From Eubacteriales bacterium (GTDB lineage: Bacteria > Bacillota > Clostridia > Christensenellales > SZUA-584), in contig JAQTSP010000027.1 of the NCBI GenBank assembly GCA_028711205.1, forward strand, positions 1 through 15,568: DNA of 15,568 nucleotides, read 5' to 3'. Positions 12,179-15,568 of this stretch are shown here, piece by piece. The position numbers and the translations under genes are program-made. Position 1 is the first letter of the stretch, and each line of letters opens with the position of its first letter. A model generated the notes under the pieces. The model made no database searches, had not been told where the DNA came from, and saw only the letters and a program-made list of their open reading frames with translations.

Positions 12179-14596
12179 TCAGCCCACCACGATATTCGCG
12201 ATGCGCCCGGGTACGATGATAACCTTGCGAACGGTCTTTCCGTCAAAATATGACCTGAGATCATCCGAGTTCATGATGATACGCTCGATATCTTCCTTTG
12301 TCGCGCCCGAGGGCACGTTAAACCGCGCACGCACGCGGCCGTTGATCTGCAGCGGCATCTCGATCGTGTCGAGTACGAGCGCGCTCTCGTCGCATACCGG
12401 ATATGCGGCATCGAATACGGAGTATTTTTCGCCGGCGGCCTCCCAAAGCTCTTCCGCGAAATACGGCGCGAACGGCGCAATCAGCAAAATAAGCGTTTTT
12501 GCCGCGCTGACCGATGTGTCTTTGTCCGGATTCGCGTCGATATATTTGCCGAGCGCGTTGACAAGCTCCATCAGCCGCGCGATCGCCGTGTTGAACTGGA
12601 AGTTCTCGATATCGGCGGACACGTGCTTGACCGCGTAGTTCTCGGCGTACAGTATCTCCCTTTTGCCGTCTTCGCGGGATTCTTTGACGGCGATCAACTG
12701 CCCCGTGATACGTTCGACGCGCTCGAGGAACCTGTGCACCGCCTTTAGGCCGTCCTCGTTCCACGGGCCGCCCTCGATGTATGAGAACCCGAAGCCAAGG
12801 TACGTGCGGAACACGTCGCTGCCGTATTTTTGTATGTATTCATCGGGAGAAATCACGTTGTCTTTTGTTTTGCTCATGCGCGCTCCGTCGGGGCCCAGTA
12901 TCACGCCCTGATGCACAAGCGACGTGAAAGGCTCCTCAAAATCAATATACCCCATGTCATGGAGCGCCATCGTGAAGAACCGCGCGTACAGCAGATGCAT
13001 GCATGCGTGCTCGGCGCCGCCGATGTATTTGTCGACGGGCAGCATCTTGTTGATCCATTCGGTATCAAACGCCACATCGCTGTTTTTGTTGTCGGGATAC
13101 CTGAGGAAATACCACGACGAGCAGACGAACGTGTCCATTGTGTCCGCGTCGCGCCGGGCAGCTCCGCCGCATTTCGGGCAAACGGTATGCATGAACGATT
13201 CGGATTTGAGGAGCGGCGACGTGCCATCCGGCGTAAAGTCGACATCATACGGCAATGTGACCGGCAGGTCGCTCTCGGGTACGGGTACTTCGCCGCATGT
13301 GTCGCAGTAGACGATGGGTATCGGCGCGCCCCAATAGCGCTGGCGCGATATCAGCCAGTCCCTGAGGCGGTAGTTGATCTTATAATCACCCTTGCCCATT
13401 TCTTTCAGTTTATCGATGATTGCAGCTTTGCCTTCTTCCACGCCGAGGCCGTCAAACTCTTCACTGTTCGTCATCACGCCGTATTCGACGTAAGGCAGGT
13501 CGTCGTTCTCGTCGCCCTTTGCCTCGATCACGCGTTCGATGGGCAGGTCGTACTTCTGCGCAAACTCGAAGTCGCGTTCGTCATGCGCGGGTACCGCCAT
13601 CACGGCGCCCGTGCCGTAGGTGAAGAGAACATAGTCCGCGACATAGACCGGTATGCGCCGTCCGTTGATCGGGTTGATGGCGTATGCGCCCGTGAACACG
13701 CCTGTTTTCTCCCTCGCGGTCGAAAGGCGGTCAATCTCGCTGGCACGCGCCGCATAGTCGAGATAATCCTCGACGGCTTTTTTCTGTTTTTCTGTCGTGA
13801 CTTTCAGCGTTAAAGGGTGCTCGGGTGCCAACACGGCGTATGTGCAGCCGTACAGCGTATCTGCCCGCGTCGTGAACACGGTGAACGACGCGCCGTTTTC
13901 AAGCTCGAACGTGATCTCGCCGCCGACCGATTTGCCGATCCAGTTTCGCTGCATCGTTTTGGTTTTCTCGGGCCAGTCGAGTTTGTCAAGACCGGTGAGC
14001 AGCCGTTCCGCGTAGTCGGTGATCTTGAAGAACCACTGGGTCAGATTTTTTTTGATAACAGGCGTTTCGCACCGCTCGCAGCAGCCGTCAACGACCTGTT
14101 CGTTGGCGAGAACGGTGTTGCAGCCCTCGCACCAGTTGACCGGCGCTTCTTTGCGGTACGCAAGGCCCTTTTCATACAGCTTTAAAAAACACCACTGCGT
14201 CCATTTATAGTAGTCGGGCATGCACGTTTTGATCTCGTAATCCCAGTCAAACATTGCGCCCATCGCTTTTAACTGCTTTTCCATCGTGACGATATTTGCA
14301 AGCGTCGAATCCTGCGGATGGATGCCCGTTTTGATTGCGTAGTTTTCTGCCGGAAGGCCGAACGCGTCGAACCCCATCGGCTGAAAAACTTCGAACCCTT
14401 TCATGCGCATATACCGCGCATAGGTGTCCGACAGTCCGTAGTTGTACCAGTGCCCGACATGAAGCTTGGCGCCCGACGGATATGAAAACATCTCGAGCAC
14501 ATATTTTTTATTATCGGCCTGTGATCTGTCGAATTTGTAAAGGCCGCTCTTGTCCCATTTTTTCTGCCATTTCTTTTCTGTTTGTAAAAAGTCCAT
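12179..14596 (-). CDS. leuS: Leucyl-tRNA synthetase
   Basis: LeuRS charges tRNA-Leu with leucine and edits mischarged tRNA. The protein has 805 residues, typical of bacterial LeuRS. The class I HIGH motif is H46-V-G-H49. A zinc-type knuckle with C-x2-C pairs lies at 156-176. The CP1 editing domain shows F-T-T-R-A-D-T (241-247) and M-A-V-P-A-H-D-E-R-D342, where the last aspartate matches the editing residue D345 of E. coli. A second knuckle (431-434 and 473-476) follows. The KMSKS loop is R573-M-S-K-T577, so two of its five residues differ from consensus. ATG 14596 has AGGGAG about nine bases upstream. The 97-base upstream gap is too short for a T-box leader. queT follows one base after the stop. 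Confidence 0.98.
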   Translation of the reverse strand: MDFLQTEKKWQKKWDKSGLYKFDRSQADNKKYVLEMFSYPSGAKLHVGHWYNYGLSDTYARYMRMKGFEVFQPMGFDAFGLPAENYAIKTGIHPQDSTLANIVTMEKQLKAMGAMFDWDYEIKTCMPDYYKWTQWCFLKLYEKGLAYRKEAPVNWCEGCNTVLANEQVVDGCCERCETPVIKKNLTQWFFKITDYAERLLTGLDKLDWPEKTKTMQRNWIGKSVGGEITFELENGASFTVFTTRADTLYGCTYAVLAPEHPLTLKVTTEKQKKAVEDYLDYAARASEIDRLSTAREKTGVFTGAYAINPINGRRIPVYVADYVLFTYGTGAVMAVPAHDERDFEFAQKYDLPIERVIEAKGDENDDLPYVEYGVMTNSEEFDGLGVEEGKAAIIDKLKEMGKGDYKINYRLRDWLISRQRYWGAPIPIVYCDTCGEVPVPESDLPVTLPYDVDFTPDGTSPLLKSESFMHTVCPKCGGAARRDADTMDTFVCSSWYFLRYPDNKNSDVAFDTEWINKMLPVDKYIGGAEHACMHLLYARFFTMALHDMGYIDFEEPFTSLVHQGVILGPDGARMSKTKDNVISPDEYIQKYGSDVFRTYLGFGFSYIEGGPWNEDGLKAVHRFLERVERITGQLIAVKESREDGKREILYAENYAVKHVSADIENFQFNTAIARLMELVNALGKYIDANPDKDTSVSAAKTLILLIAPFAPYFAEELWEAAGEKYSVFDAAYPVCDESALVLDTIEMPLQINGRVRARFNVPSGATKEDIERIIMNSDDLRSYFDGKTVRKVIIVPGRIANIVVG

Positions 14597-14627
14597 ACAC
14601 GATACTCCCTGTTATTCAGCTCCGTAC

Positions 14628-14656
14628 ATTATTATATATAATCGATAAAAAATCAA
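14628..14656 (-). promoter_or_regulatory. Candidate leuS-queT promoter
   Basis: On the minus strand TTGATT (14651-14656) lies 17 bases before AATAAT (14628-14633). A perfect TATAAT also sits at 14631-14636 but with only 14 bases of spacing. Transcription would begin near 14621, giving a leader of about 25 bases. Confidence 0.45.
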
Positions 14657-14693
14657 GCCTCGTTGTGCTGACAAAAATGATAAGCATTTGTGT

Positions 14694-15568
14694 CTACCCG
14701 ATCAGTGTCGCGACGGCTGTTGCGGACACACCCCGCCCTTCTCCTTCAAAGCCCATGCCTTCGGTGGTTGTTGCCTTGACGCTGACGGCGCCCGGGTCTG
14801 TCTGAAGCGCAGAGGCGATATTTAGCCTCATCTGCCCGATATACGGTGCCAGTTTCGGCTGCTGCATCACGATGGTGGCGTCGATGTTGACGATACGAAA
14901 GCCTTTATCCGCAACGATGTCTCTTGTGCGTTCTAACAGCATTATGCTGCTGATGCCGCGAAATTCATCGGTACACGGGAAATGCACTCCGATGTCGCCC
15001 GCCGCGGCCGCGCCCAGTATCGCGTCGATGATGGCATGCAGCAAAACGTCTGCGTCGCTGTGCCCCAAAAGCCCGTGCGTGTGGGCGATATTGACGCCGC
15101 CTAATACGAGAGGCAGCCCCGGCTCTAGCCTGTGCGCGTCATATCCCGTGCCTGTGCGTATCTGCTCTCCCACGATATGCCTCCCGAACAATATATCGTC
15201 CTTTGTCGTGATTTTGATATTGTCATAATGCGCCGCCACAAAGCTGACCGGGACACCCTGGCGCTCAAGCAGGGCGCATTCGTCCGTGCCGATGAAGCCG
15301 TCCGCTTTCGCTTTGCTGTGCGCGGCCATGATGATGCGGTATAAAAACGCCTGCGGCGTCTGAATATTGACAAGGTTTTCTCTGTCGATCGTTCCCGTAA
15401 TAACATCGCCGTTGATCGTTTTGATGGTGTCTTTGCTTTTAACGCCGGCCGCCGCCGCGCCGGTATTCGCTGCCTTTTTAATGCACGCTTTGATGACGCC
15501 GCTGTCAACAAAACACCGCGCGCCGTCATGCACGACGACCACGTCATCGCTGGCGGCGCCGCGCAGCG
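14694..15568 (-). CDS. ispDF: Bifunctional IspD-IspF isoprenoid synthesis protein, 5' partial
   Basis: The fused enzyme carries out two MEP-pathway steps: cytidylyl transfer to 2-C-methyl-D-erythritol 4-phosphate (IspD) and cyclisation to MEcPP (IspF). The frame stays open to the right edge, so the IspD N-terminus, with its CTP-binding glycine-rich loop, is missing; about 290 residues are visible. IspD marks are H-D-G-A-R, V-K-S-K-D-T-I-K, Q-T-P-Q-A-F and T-D-E-C-A-L-L-E. IspF marks are T-G-Y-D-A-H with metal-binding D and H, and G-H-S-D-A-D-V-L-L-H-A-I, followed by G-D-I-G-V-H-F-P and the V-K-A-T-T-T-E-G-M-G-F end. A GTG about 26 bases from the edge gives a shorter frame but would cut the IspD domain, so it is not the start. 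Confidence 0.95.
   Translation of the reverse strand, partial: LRGAASDDVVVVHDGARCFVDSGVIKACIKKAANTGAAAAGVKSKDTIKTINGDVITGTIDRENLVNIQTPQAFLYRIIMAAHSKAKADGFIGTDECALLERQGVPVSFVAAHYDNIKITTKDDILFGRHIVGEQIRTGTGYDAHRLEPGLPLVLGGVNIAHTHGLLGHSDADVLLHAIIDAILGAAAAGDIGVHFPCTDEFRGISSIMLLERTRDIVADKGFRIVNIDATIVMQQPKLAPYIGQMRLNIASALQTDPGAVSVKATTTEGMGFEGEGRGVSATAVATLIG

Noticed and set aside
12178..12264. Extended N-terminus for queT
   Set aside because: The extra 29 residues lie in leuS coding sequence and do not resemble a membrane or signal segment; ATG 12177 gives a family-like start.
12830..13813. Long plus-strand open frame opposite leuS (327 codons)
   Set aside because: It is antisense to a certain gene, with low-complexity R/V/H-rich translation, no ribosome site and no family resemblance; long shadow frames are common in GC-rich genes.
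14597..14693. T-box leader for leuS
   Set aside because: Only 97 bases are available and no T-box consensus or terminator-antiterminator pair is seen.
1..15568. CRISPR array, tRNA, rRNA or insertion sequence
   Set aside because: No regularly spaced repeats, cloverleaf, rRNA-like stretch, transposase or terminal inverted repeats were seen on either strand by reading; a covariance-model scan was not possible.

Overview
The window looks like chromosome of an anaerobic, fermentative Firmicute, probably Clostridia-like. This rests on an NtpK-type V/A-ATPase, a QueT-type ECF transport protein, the MEP isoprenoid pathway, an XRE/Spo0E-like regulatory pair and strong GGAGG-type ribosome binding sites. 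I cannot name the species. Base composition is moderately GC-rich except for one clearly AT-rich gene at 10751-11671. No rRNA, tRNA, CRISPR array or insertion sequence is visible, and no gene-free stretch exceeds about 240 bases.

Left block (1-5283, all minus strand). Transcription runs right to left through rpiB, a terminator-like hairpin, upp, and then V-type ATP synthase subunits H/F-like, I, K, E and C (C runs off the left edge). Subunit K carries every residue of the Na+ site known from Enterococcus hirae NtpK, so the machine is predicted to move Na+. The order rpiB-upp-ATPase matches the rpiB-like(ywlF)...upp-atp neighbourhood of Bacillus, but with a V-type enzyme where the F-type enzyme normally sits.

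Middle block (5284-7052). A stand-alone glutamate-5-kinase-like amino acid kinase has a near-consensus promoter, which shows that its start is a TTG codon. It is followed by a divergent pair, a SinR-sized XRE repressor and a small Spo0E-like protein. Operator-like repeats lie across the promoter region they share.

Right-middle block (7024-10724). A GT-C-like multispanning membrane protein, possibly translated from a leaderless mRNA, is followed by recF, here away from its usual dnaA-dnaN-gyrB setting. recF converges on a ZIP metal transporter gene, and the probable recF terminator lies inside the end of that gene. The RNA 2',3'-cyclic phosphodiesterase gene thpR comes next, divergent from the ZIP gene.

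Foreign insert (10751-11671). A single AT-rich gene encodes a 306-residue protein with an R-N-x4-H motif typical of HEPN ribonucleases. It is the best candidate for an undescribed defence or RNA-cleavage function.

Right block (11698-15568, minus strand). leuS is followed one base later by queT, so translation and tRNA-modification precursor uptake are coupled. Upstream lies a bifunctional ispDF gene that runs off the right edge.
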